This document shows positions 1 to 7,634 of a DNA stretch of 36,077 nt, one piece after another (positions within the stretch are counted from its first letter, which is position 1; every line of letters begins with the position of its first letter). The notes under the pieces were generated by a model, which was not told where the DNA came from, ran no database searches, and saw only the letters and a program-made list of their open reading frames with translations. Position numbers and translations under genes: made by a program. Source of the DNA: Acidobacteriota bacterium (GTDB lineage: Bacteria > Acidobacteriota > Blastocatellia > RBC074); NCBI GenBank assembly GCA_018268995.1, contig JAFDVL010000026.1, positions 1-36,077 on the forward strand, in the 5' to 3' direction.

Positions 1-917
1 CCGTAATCGGCGATTTCAAAAATCGGCGCTTCCGCATCTTTATTGATTGCCACAATCGTGCGCGAGCCTTTCATTCCTACTAAATGCTGAATCGCACCAG
101 AAATGCCGACAGCCAGATAAAGTTTGGGGGCCACAGTTTGACCGGACGATCCAATTTGGCGATCCATCGGCAACCAATCGTTATCGCAAATCGGGCGCGA
201 AGCCGCGATCTCTGCGCCCATCGCGGCGGCCAGCTTCTGCACAATTTCCAGATTCTTTTGTTCTTTGATGCCACGCCCGACAGCGACAATCAGCGGCGCT
301 TGCGTTAAGTCTACGGCAGCCTTGGCTTCTTTGAAGCGAGCTTCGGGTTGCTGCCGTACTTGATCGGCGTCCAGGTTCACGGTCAACGCCTGCACCTCGG
401 CTTGCCCTGCTTCGCACTCGTCACCGCGAAATGAACCGATTTGGAAGCTAACGAAATGCGGCGTGTCACCCGTCGGCACAACATCGGCAGACAATTTGCC
501 CTGAAAGATTTGCCGCGTGAATACTCCGGCTCCGTCTTCGATTTTGTAGCCGATGCAATCACCGACGAGCGCGCGTTGCAGGCTTGCAGCCAGCTTCGGC
601 GCAAAGTCACGGACTTCGTACGTGTGCGCCATCAGCACCAGCGCAGGTTGTACCTGTTCGATGACCTGTTTGAAGGCAATGGAATAGCCATCAGGAGTAT
701 ACGAACTCAAACTACCGCTTTCGACCGTGTAAACACGATTGAGCTTTTTGCCCGCAACTTCGGCGGCCAGACTGCCGACACCTTGTCCCAAAATCACCGC
801 AGATGTTTCTTGATTCAGTTGCGCACCGATCAGCTGCGCAGCGCGAACGGCTTCATACGAAGCGCGATTGATTTGTCCTTCGACGTGTTCGATAAAAACT
901 AAAATTCCGTTTGCCAT
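1..917 (-). CDS. etfA: Electron transfer flavoprotein alpha subunit (3' end outside window)
   Basis: FAD-carrying subunit of the ETF heterodimer, which takes electrons from flavin dehydrogenases such as acyl-CoA dehydrogenases in the cytoplasm and passes them to ETF:quinone oxidoreductase. Translating the minus strand from the ATG at 917 gives MANGILVFIEHVEGQ and an uninterrupted frame to the window edge (about 305 residues). The C-terminal FAD domain carries the typical signature: a GRGIK segment, SRPICDNDWLP, SGQTV, then AVGISGAIQH and AINKDAEAPIF. Only about 15-20 C-terminal residues appear to lie outside. It is downstream of etfB on the same strand, separated by a small coiled-coil gene and a GTTTC repeat tract, so it is probably in the same operon. 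Confidence 0.93.
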   Translation of the reverse strand, partial: MANGILVFIEHVEGQINRASYEAVRAAQLIGAQLNQETSAVILGQGVGSLAAEVAGKKLNRVYTVESGSLSSYTPDGYSIAFKQVIEQVQPALVLMAHTYEVRDFAPKLAASLQRALVGDCIGYKIEDGAGVFTRQIFQGKLSADVVPTGDTPHFVSFQIGSFRGDECEAGQAEVQALTVNLDADQVRQQPEARFKEAKAAVDLTQAPLIVAVGRGIKEQKNLEIVQKLAAAMGAEIAASRPICDNDWLPMDRQIGSSGQTVAPKLYLAVGISGAIQHLVGMKGSRTIVAINKDAEAPIFEIADY

Positions 918-927
918 AATCCCTCGT

Positions 928-1010
928 AAGTTTCGAGTTTCAAGTTTCGAGTTTCAAGTTTCGCGGGCATCCTCTTCACGCGAAACTCACAACCCACAAC
1001 TCGAAACTCA
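928..1010. repeat. GTTTCRA short tandem repeats with inverted partner
   Basis: The 94-bp gap between the small gene and etfA contains about five heptamers alternating GTTTCGA and GTTTCAA (928-963). They are followed by a complementary GAAACTC-rich arm (about 981-1010) that could pair with them into a long hairpin. It has no spacers and is not a CRISPR. It may be a small mobile repeat or an RNA element setting the relative expression of the two etf genes. Confidence 0.6.
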
Positions 1011-1011
1011 T

Positions 1012-1278
1012 TCATTGATGATCTCTGATAGTTTCAGCGAGATTCGCAAGCCGTTCAGAAGAAGAACGAACCTCCGTGAGCGCATTTTGCAGTTCGGAAT
1101 TTAGCGAACGCAAAAACAGGCTCAAATGGTCACGACCAAGTAAATTGTCTTGCAGCACAGAATCATTCTTAATGGCAGCTTCTATGGCCTGTAATTCAGC
1201 ATCGTACTTCTCAAAAAAAGCCTTCGCTTCTGCCCTTGCCTGCCTCAACAATTCTTCTGGTCGTGTGGCTTCATCCAT
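1012..1278 (-). CDS. Hypothetical coiled-coil protein between etfB and etfA
   Basis: An 88-residue, helix-rich, charged protein (MDEATRPEELLRQARAEAKA...) with heptad-like hydrophobic spacing across most of its length, no signal peptide and no cysteines. It starts 31 nt after the etfB stop and lies in the same direction, so it should be co-transcribed with the ETF genes. I do not recognise a family. The upstream AGAAGAAG is a modest ribosome site. Being inside the etf operon suggests, but does not show, a role linked to ETF assembly or simply an inserted small gene. Confidence 0.6.
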   Translation of the reverse strand: MDEATRPEELLRQARAEAKAFFEKYDAELQAIEAAIKNDSVLQDNLLGRDHLSLFLRSLNSELQNALTEVRSSSERLANLAETIRDHQ

Positions 1279-1309
1279 AAGACTATACTTCTTCTAAAAC
1301 GGTTCGCGC

Positions 1310-2089
1310 TTAAAACACGCGCGCTTCGTTCTTCAGCTTCTCAACCAAAGTCGCGGCGGCGGCGGCGGCAGTGCCTTCGATCATCTGCGTTTGTTTGGAT
1401 TTTTGCGGGAAGTAAACACGCTTGATTTGTTGTTTCGGTGCCAGTGTCGCAGCATCTAATCCCAGCGCCGCAGCGTCGAGTTTCTTAATCTCTTTTTTCT
1501 TCGCTGCCATGATCCCTTTCAGGGTCGCATATCGTAACGTGTTAATACCGGATTGAATCGTAAAGACTGCTGGGACAGGCATCGTCACCCATTGGAAAAA
1601 GCCTGCTTCGAGTTCACGTTTGACTTTGATGCCGCCATCTTCCGTTTGCAAATCCATCACAATTGTCGCGTGCGGCAAACCCAATAATTCGGCGGCAATC
1701 ACGCCCGTTTGCGCATAGCCGTGATCGTCGGATTGCAGGCCAGTCAGCAACAGATCAAAGCCATCCCCTTCCGCTGCTGCGGCAATCGTGGCCGCTGCCC
1801 CAAACGCATCAAGCTGATCAAACGCGGTGTCTTCCAGATGAAGGCCACGATCTGCGCCGCGCGCCAGGGCTTCTTTGATCACGGATTGCACGCGGGCCGG
1901 GCCAAGGGAGAGCGCGATCACTTCGCCGCCGTGTTTTTCTTTGAGCTGCAAAGCCGCTTCCAGCGCGTAGGCGTCAGATTCGTTGATTTCGTAGGTCAGG
2001 TCGCGGTCTTGAATCCACGAACCCGCGTCATTAATGCGTAGGATGGAATCGTTTTTAGGTACTTGTTTGAGACAAACAATAATCTTCAT
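1310..2089 (-). CDS. etfB: Electron transfer flavoprotein beta subunit
   Basis: AMP-binding beta subunit of ETF, 259 residues, the normal length. It begins MKIIVCLKQVPKN, the classic EtfB N-terminus. It contains the ALEAALQLKEKHGGEVIALSLGP-type stretch (given here only as landmark), GADRGLHLED, LLTGLQSDDHGYAQTG and a C-terminal PKQQIKRVYFP segment. The ATG at 2089 is preferred over an upstream in-frame start because GAGGAAATT sits directly in front of it and homologues begin there. It is the first gene of the etfB-small gene-etfA unit. Confidence 0.95.
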   Translation of the reverse strand: MKIIVCLKQVPKNDSILRINDAGSWIQDRDLTYEINESDAYALEAALQLKEKHGGEVIALSLGPARVQSVIKEALARGADRGLHLEDTAFDQLDAFGAAATIAAAAEGDGFDLLLTGLQSDDHGYAQTGVIAAELLGLPHATIVMDLQTEDGGIKVKRELEAGFFQWVTMPVPAVFTIQSGINTLRYATLKGIMAAKKKEIKKLDAAALGLDAATLAPKQQIKRVYFPQKSKQTQMIEGTAAAAAATLVEKLKNEARVF

Positions 2090-2102
2090 AATTTCCTCAA
2101 GC

Positions 2103-2179
2103 AATGTACGACAGGCACCTTACCTGTCGCTGAGTTTGCCATCGAATGATGTTGACAGGCGAGCCGCCCATCGTACATT
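2103..2179. repeat. Palindromic intergenic repeat, copy 1 (GAGCCGCCCAT family)
   Basis: The pepN-etfB gap carries outer inverted arms AATGTACGA (2103-2111) and TCGTACATT (2171-2179), plus an inner CGACAGG/CCTGTCG hairpin. The stretch GGCGAGCCGCCCATCGTAC next to the right arm recurs with one mismatch near 27799-27817. Two copies 25 kb apart plus the palindromic layout indicate a REP/MITE-like dispersed element. Confidence 0.6.
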
Positions 2180-2223
2180 TATTCCTACTGAATGAATCAT
2201 CATTCATTTTCCCCAAGCGTATA

Positions 2224-4830
2224 TCATTTCTTCTGGATTCCTTCAATAGCGTCCTGAATCGCGGCCTTGAGTTGATCAAGACATTCGCGGGTTTGTGCAA
2301 CCTGAAGCGCGGGCAAAGCGCGTTCGTTGCCAACTTTACCCAGCGCACGGACAGCCGCCACACGAGCACGAGTTGCATTGTCTTCAAGCAATGCAAGCAA
2401 ACAATCCACAATAGTGTCGTCCGCTTTTTCCTTATGTAATTCTTTGCCAATTGCGCCCAAATAGCCTATTGCGGCGACGCGCACCGCAACGTGTTCGCCG
2501 TATCGTGTATGCTTGATCGCCAGTTCGATAGCACGCTTCTCTTTCGCAAAACGGAAAGAATGAAACACCGAAGCGCGAACATATTCCTGCCAGGAAAAAT
2601 GTGCCAGGGCAGAGCAAATCGCATCATAGGGTTGCGTGTTTTCAGAGCGTTCTCCGATTTTCCCTAAAGCGCGAACGGCGGCGACGCCAACAAAATAGCT
2701 GGCATCTTTCTCGCTTACTTCTCGCAGAAAGCTCACAGTCGCGGCATCCGCTTTTTTGTCGCAGCCCAACGCCCACACACAAGCGCGGCGCACGTGTGAA
2801 TCGCCGCAATTTCCATAGGCATCAAGCACCGCCCGGCGTGCTTCCTCATGTCCCATTTCGCCCAAGGAAATCGCAGCGGCCATCCGAACCGCGCGATGAT
2901 CGCTGCCAGCCAAAACATGGCGCAAGACATTGATCGTGTCGTCCGTTTTGTATGCGGTTAATTCGCGGGCGGCGCGGGTTCGTCCCAACAAATCTTCGTC
3001 GTGCTGAAGCTGATACATCAGTTCCTGCTGTGATTTCGGGAAGCGCATCAGCTTGAAAACGCGATGCCCTTTATCAAAGATCACCAGGCGCGGCTTGGAT
3101 TCACAGGGGAAGTAAAATTCCTGTTCTGCCCGTTCGACCCAGACGTGAAAGCTGGTGCGATGCGCGGTTTCGATGACTGCATCGGCTTCCAATGTCACAA
3201 TTTCAATTTCGACCGGAAAGCGAAATGCTGCGGGCACATCATCTTCGTCATCCGCCAGTTGCACTTGCCTGACGCTCAGGCGCAGCGTTTTTTGCTCACG
3301 TTGCCATTCGTATTCGACTTCCAGTTCGGGATAGCCGGGACTGTAAATCCATTGGTCGAAAAACCAGTGCAAATTCTTGCCTGTAACTTCTTCAATCGAA
3401 GTTTTCAGGTCGTTCGTTTCCGCTACGCCAAAAGCGAATTTGCTCAGGTGGCGCATCATCGAACGAAAGAACGCTTCGTCGCCAAGCACGTGTCGCAGCA
3501 TGTGCAGCACGCACGCACCTTTTTCGTAGGCGTGGCGATCCATTAACTCTTCAGAATATCGGTAGCGATGAAACAGAATCGGGCGGCGATGGCTGGAAAA
3601 ATCTTCGTGTAAATAGGTGAGGAAATCCTGAAAGAGAGCAAAGCGCGCTTCGTCGCTGCCCCGTGTGTGTTCGCGCCACAGGTATTCCGAATAGGTCGCA
3701 AAGCTTTCGTTCAGCCAGATTTCCGACCAGTGCTTACACGTCACCAAATCGCCCCACCAGTGATGCGCCAATTCGTGCGCCACGATGTCTTCGTAATCCA
3801 CATCCAGCTCGGCGCGTGCATCCAGCAAACACCGATCCGTCATCGTCGTCGCACTGGTGTTTTCCATCGCTCCGAAGAGAAAATCGTCCACGAGGATTTG
3901 CGAATATTTGGCGAAGGGATACGGATAGCCAAACTTGTTGGCGAAAAACTCAATCATTTCCGGCGTACGCTGAAAGAGCTTTTGCCCGGCAGCGGCGCGA
4001 TCCCCGTACACGTAATATTCCACGGGCAAGCCTTTAAGCCGTTCCTGAATCAGTTCATATTCGCCAATCACGACTGTCACCAGATAGGCCGGATGCGGCT
4101 GTTCCTGCCGCCAATGATAGGTGATTGTTTTGTCTGCCGAATTACCGGTCGAACCAACTAATGCACCGTTGGAAAGCGCGAAATATTTTTCGCTGACGGT
4201 GGCAATGATTTCGGTCGTCATTTTCTGGTGCGGCACATCGGCACACGGGAACCACCAGTGCGCATCTTCAGTTTGCCCTTGCGACCAGATTTGCAATGGC
4301 TTGTCAGGATAGGCGTCGTCAGGCTTGACGAAAAATAAGCCTTTGCGAGGACGGCACGAATAGGCGATTTCAATTACCGCCTCTTCATCGCGTTTGAGCG
4401 GACGATCAAGTTCAATGCTGATTGTTTCCGGCTGTGTGTCGAATAACAAGTTGACGGGTGATGAATGGGTAAGCGTTTCGCCCAACATTCTAAGCGGCGC
4501 AGGAGCAACTTCCTGCTGTGGTTGGATGCGTCGGATGCTGCTCACGCTCAACTCTGCCGCATCGAATGCAAGGCTCTGTAGGCCATCCGCAAAAGGCGAA
4601 ACCGTCAACGTGGCTTTGCCCCAGACACGTTCGTGGTCAAGATCAAACTGTAATTCAAGTTTGAGATGATGGATGCGAAAGCTGCGATCCGGCGCATGAT
4701 GATCTTCGCCGGGAAGCTCTTCTCGCTCTACCTTGAGCAGCGAATCGTATACGTCCAACTGCCCCCACTGGCGGGGGTCAAGTAAAGCCGGATGAATTAA
4801 GGGATCATTGATAGGCGCTTTGGAACTCAT
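2224..4830 (-). CDS. pepN: M1 family aminopeptidase with C-terminal HEAT repeats
   Basis: Zinc metallo-aminopeptidase of the M1 (aminopeptidase N) family, 868 residues, probably cytoplasmic because no signal peptide is present. Visible motifs: GAMEN exopeptidase motif at residues 320-324, HELAH zinc motif at 352-356 with the third ligand Glu375 in WLNESFATY at the expected spacing, and a downstream catalytic-domain region. Residues about 600-868 are HEAT/PBS-lyase-type helical repeats (recurrent A-V-R-A-A-A-I/V-LG-G blocks) instead of the usual ERAP1-like C-terminal domain. No strong ribosome site precedes the ATG. It is separated from the upstream CHAT gene by about 200 bp, so it is probably its own unit. 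Confidence 0.92.
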   Translation of the reverse strand: MSSKAPINDPLIHPALLDPRQWGQLDVYDSLLKVEREELPGEDHHAPDRSFRIHHLKLELQFDLDHERVWGKATLTVSPFADGLQSLAFDAAELSVSSIRRIQPQQEVAPAPLRMLGETLTHSSPVNLLFDTQPETISIELDRPLKRDEEAVIEIAYSCRPRKGLFFVKPDDAYPDKPLQIWSQGQTEDAHWWFPCADVPHQKMTTEIIATVSEKYFALSNGALVGSTGNSADKTITYHWRQEQPHPAYLVTVVIGEYELIQERLKGLPVEYYVYGDRAAAGQKLFQRTPEMIEFFANKFGYPYPFAKYSQILVDDFLFGAMENTSATTMTDRCLLDARAELDVDYEDIVAHELAHHWWGDLVTCKHWSEIWLNESFATYSEYLWREHTRGSDEARFALFQDFLTYLHEDFSSHRRPILFHRYRYSEELMDRHAYEKGACVLHMLRHVLGDEAFFRSMMRHLSKFAFGVAETNDLKTSIEEVTGKNLHWFFDQWIYSPGYPELEVEYEWQREQKTLRLSVRQVQLADDEDDVPAAFRFPVEIEIVTLEADAVIETAHRTSFHVWVERAEQEFYFPCESKPRLVIFDKGHRVFKLMRFPKSQQELMYQLQHDEDLLGRTRAARELTAYKTDDTINVLRHVLAGSDHRAVRMAAAISLGEMGHEEARRAVLDAYGNCGDSHVRRACVWALGCDKKADAATVSFLREVSEKDASYFVGVAAVRALGKIGERSENTQPYDAICSALAHFSWQEYVRASVFHSFRFAKEKRAIELAIKHTRYGEHVAVRVAAIGYLGAIGKELHKEKADDTIVDCLLALLEDNATRARVAAVRALGKVGNERALPALQVAQTRECLDQLKAAIQDAIEGIQKK

Positions 4831-5033
4831 AGCGCGTTAGTTTCAATGTTTGCGGCTGAAGTTGCAAGTCCTGTTTTTCAGAAAAAGAACGTTGGCAAAT
4901 CGGGGGGCGCTATTGTCGTTTTGGCTATTGAAGGGCTATACGTTAATCCAGTGGAAACCGCGACTCATTCACCGAAGCGCCATCATCATTAGCCAAACGA
5001 TTTTGTGCCAGAAATTTGCGTATAGATCCGTGA

Positions 5034-7634
5034 TTAGCGGGCTTCCCCAAGTAAAATAAACGATGCCCAGTAATATGGATGTCGCCACGAGCGTTGCTGC
5101 CCCTTTAGTAACGCCAGTTTAGCTTGTCGCAATGCCTCATCGCGGGTCATTCCCTGCTGAAGATTTTTGTAAAACGATTTCATCAACGATGCTGTTGCCA
5201 TATCGCTCACGCTCCACAAACTCACCAGCACACTATCAGCGCCGGCATAGAGAAACGAACGCGTCAATCCGATCATGCCTTCGCCGTTGAGCAATTTGCC
5301 CAGTCCAGTGCGACAGGCCGACAGCGCAACCAAATCCGCATTCAACTTCAGCCGCATCACTTCGCCCATTTGCAGCATTCCGTCCTCGTTGGAATCGGCA
5401 ATATGCGAAAGCACAATGCCGGAGCGCGCTGGATGATCTTCGTCAATCATGCCGTGCGTGGCGAAATGAATATATCGGTAGCGACTGAGGTTTTCAGTTT
5501 TGACATTCGCTTCCTGCGCTTCAGCCCCTAGAAAAACGCGGCGGTCGGCAACCGGAAAGAGTGCGGCAATCTCATTCACTTCCGTTCGTGTATAGGGAAT
5601 TTGTCGAAAATCAGAACCACGCACCGTTGTCACAGTCGGAGTCGCATCAGTGGAATAGAGGGGATCGCCGAAAGCAACGATGCCTTTGGTCGCGCTCGAA
5701 TCGGTTTGTCGGTGCGTACCAAGTGCAGCAAGGGCGGAAGCAGAGGGCGCATAACTAATCGCAAATCGTTCGAGCAAATAAGCCGAAGTATTTTTGGTTT
5801 CACTGACCAATGTTTCAAATGGCAGATACGCCAGCGCACCATCAGGCACAATAATCAGCTTGCGCGCCGAGGCAAGATGCGGTTCCAGGGGCTGAAACAG
5901 TTTTTGATAAATCTGCTGGCCCTGCGTTTTTTGTTTGGCAATCGCCTGGAGGGCAGTCAGTGAATTTATTTTTCCCGCAAAGGCTTCTCGATAACTTGTC
6001 ACCAGCGCTTCGATGTCCTTACTTGGCGGCAAAGCGACAGATGCCAATTTGTCGCGGCCAATGACCCAGACAAATGATTTTTTCTCACTCAAGACAAATT
6101 CGATCAACGCGGTGTCAGCATCCAGCAATTCTTTTGCGATGCGGTCAGGTTTAAGCAACGCAGGGGATTCAACGCGTGTATAGCGCGGGTTTGCATGGCG
6201 AATTTTCAAATGAAAAGCTTCCAATGCGTTCTCCGCGTCTTCCAGCTTTCCCTTGAGCGGAGCTTCATCTTCCGGTTTGAGTTCTGGTTTCCAGAGTTCT
6301 TTTTGCACGCTGGAAATCTGGGCAAAAAGCTTTTCCTCTTCGGCTTTTTGTTCTGGCGTGAGCTCTTGCGATGCCTCAACGCCAGATTCGGTCAACACAT
6401 CCAGAAACGCGCGGGCGTGATACGCTTCGGCCACTTCCAACGCCTCAGCGGTCTGCTGCTGACTGAGCAAAAAATCTATCGCGCCCGCGAAAACATTGTG
6501 CCGCGAGGCGACAATCCCGGCACGGGAAATTTCGGTGGGAATCGAGAGCGAGCGCGCCTGTTCCAGTGTTGCAACCGCTTGCCGATAGCTGGTGAGAGCC
6601 TGTGAATTCCGCCCCAGCGCGCGTTGGATTTCGGCACGAATAAACAAAAACCTGGATTCAAAATGCTTGTTGCCTCCGCCCTGGCGCAGCGTGGTGATGG
6701 CCTGTGCAATGTTTTCCAGCGCCTTTGCCGTGTCGTTGATTTTGAACTGCGACCAGGCCAATTCGCCTAAAGCAAATGCCTGCACTTGCGGCACATGAAT
6801 TTCCTGCCCCCGCTCCAGGGCAAGTTGATACAACCGAATCGCTTTGTCATGCTGATCAAGCCCCGCATAAACCATTCCCAGTTGATACTGCAACTCCATC
6901 GTGACGATCAGGAGTTGCTTATTATTAAATTCAACTCTGGGGCGTGGCTCGATGGTCAGCGCTTGTTCACCATACCGCAAAGCCGCATCCAGGTTGCCCC
7001 TCCCTTTTTCAATGATAAGAAATTTGGTGAGCAGCGATTTTTCCAATTGTCGGTTGCCCAATCGTTGTGAGAGCGGAAGCGCTGTCTGCAAGGTTTGCAG
7101 GGCTTTTGTAAAATCGCCAGTGTCAGAATAAACAGCGCTTAAGTTGGCGAGCATGTAAGCTTCTGCGCCAGGCTCATTCCGGCGACGTAGCAACTGTAAA
7201 GCCTGATCGAAACACCACAAGGCATCTTCATATCGCCCGACAATGCGGGATAACCGTCCTGCGCGTTCGAGCGCCATCACCTGCATTTTACTGACGTCAT
7301 CCGAGTTTGCTTCACTTGATAAGGTTGCGGCTTCCTTGAAAAGCGGAATCGCCTCAGTCACACGACCAAGCGACATCGCGGCCAGCGCCAACAGATTCGT
7401 GGCGTGTGCTTCGCGTGCCTTGTAGCCGCGCCGTTGACTCAGCGCGCGTGCCTGTCGGGCTTTGCGATAGGCTTCTTGAAACTGTTCGGTTTTCAGCGCC
7501 TGCGTGGCCTCGCGCAGCAACGGCTCAATCAACACAGGCTGGGGAGCAGATGCGCGTGCTTCTTCTTTATCTTGCGCCGCAAGCGAGAATGAAAAGGCCA
7601 AAACAGTGAAAATAATGAGGCAGAACGTTTTCAT
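5034..7634 (-). CDS. Secreted TPR-CHAT protein (caspase-like), downstream copy
   Basis: An 866-residue protein with a signal peptide ending LAA|Q, a long N-terminal array of tetratricopeptide repeats (about 45-400), a helical linker and a C-terminal CHAT domain. CHAT is a clan CD (caspase/separase-like) peptidase fold. Its dyad appears intact as His727 in ATHG and Cys774 in SACRTG, followed by the usual GEGMIGLTR and AGADSVLVSLW motifs. The ATG at 7634 overlaps the stop of the preceding CHAT gene as ATGA, so translation is coupled. An upstream in-frame start would lie inside that gene and is rejected. The N-terminus predicts a periplasmic or outer-surface location. The substrate is unknown; nearby secreted proteins and the anti-sigma-like protein are candidates by context only. 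Confidence 0.9.
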   Translation of the reverse strand: MKTFCLIIFTVLAFSFSLAAQDKEEARASAPQPVLIEPLLREATQALKTEQFQEAYRKARQARALSQRRGYKAREAHATNLLALAAMSLGRVTEAIPLFKEAATLSSEANSDDVSKMQVMALERAGRLSRIVGRYEDALWCFDQALQLLRRRNEPGAEAYMLANLSAVYSDTGDFTKALQTLQTALPLSQRLGNRQLEKSLLTKFLIIEKGRGNLDAALRYGEQALTIEPRPRVEFNNKQLLIVTMELQYQLGMVYAGLDQHDKAIRLYQLALERGQEIHVPQVQAFALGELAWSQFKINDTAKALENIAQAITTLRQGGGNKHFESRFLFIRAEIQRALGRNSQALTSYRQAVATLEQARSLSIPTEISRAGIVASRHNVFAGAIDFLLSQQQTAEALEVAEAYHARAFLDVLTESGVEASQELTPEQKAEEEKLFAQISSVQKELWKPELKPEDEAPLKGKLEDAENALEAFHLKIRHANPRYTRVESPALLKPDRIAKELLDADTALIEFVLSEKKSFVWVIGRDKLASVALPPSKDIEALVTSYREAFAGKINSLTALQAIAKQKTQGQQIYQKLFQPLEPHLASARKLIIVPDGALAYLPFETLVSETKNTSAYLLERFAISYAPSASALAALGTHRQTDSSATKGIVAFGDPLYSTDATPTVTTVRGSDFRQIPYTRTEVNEIAALFPVADRRVFLGAEAQEANVKTENLSRYRYIHFATHGMIDEDHPARSGIVLSHIADSNEDGMLQMGEVMRLKLNADLVALSACRTGLGKLLNGEGMIGLTRSFLYAGADSVLVSLWSVSDMATASLMKSFYKNLQQGMTRDEALRQAKLALLKGQQRSWRHPYYWASFILLGEAR

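Noticed and set aside
441..902. Plus-strand open frame opposite etfA
   Set aside because: The minus frame gives a clear EtfA with its FAD signature; the plus frame has no recognisable features.
928..963. Possible CRISPR array in the GTTTC tract
   Set aside because: The units are 7-mers without unique spacers; it is a short tandem repeat.
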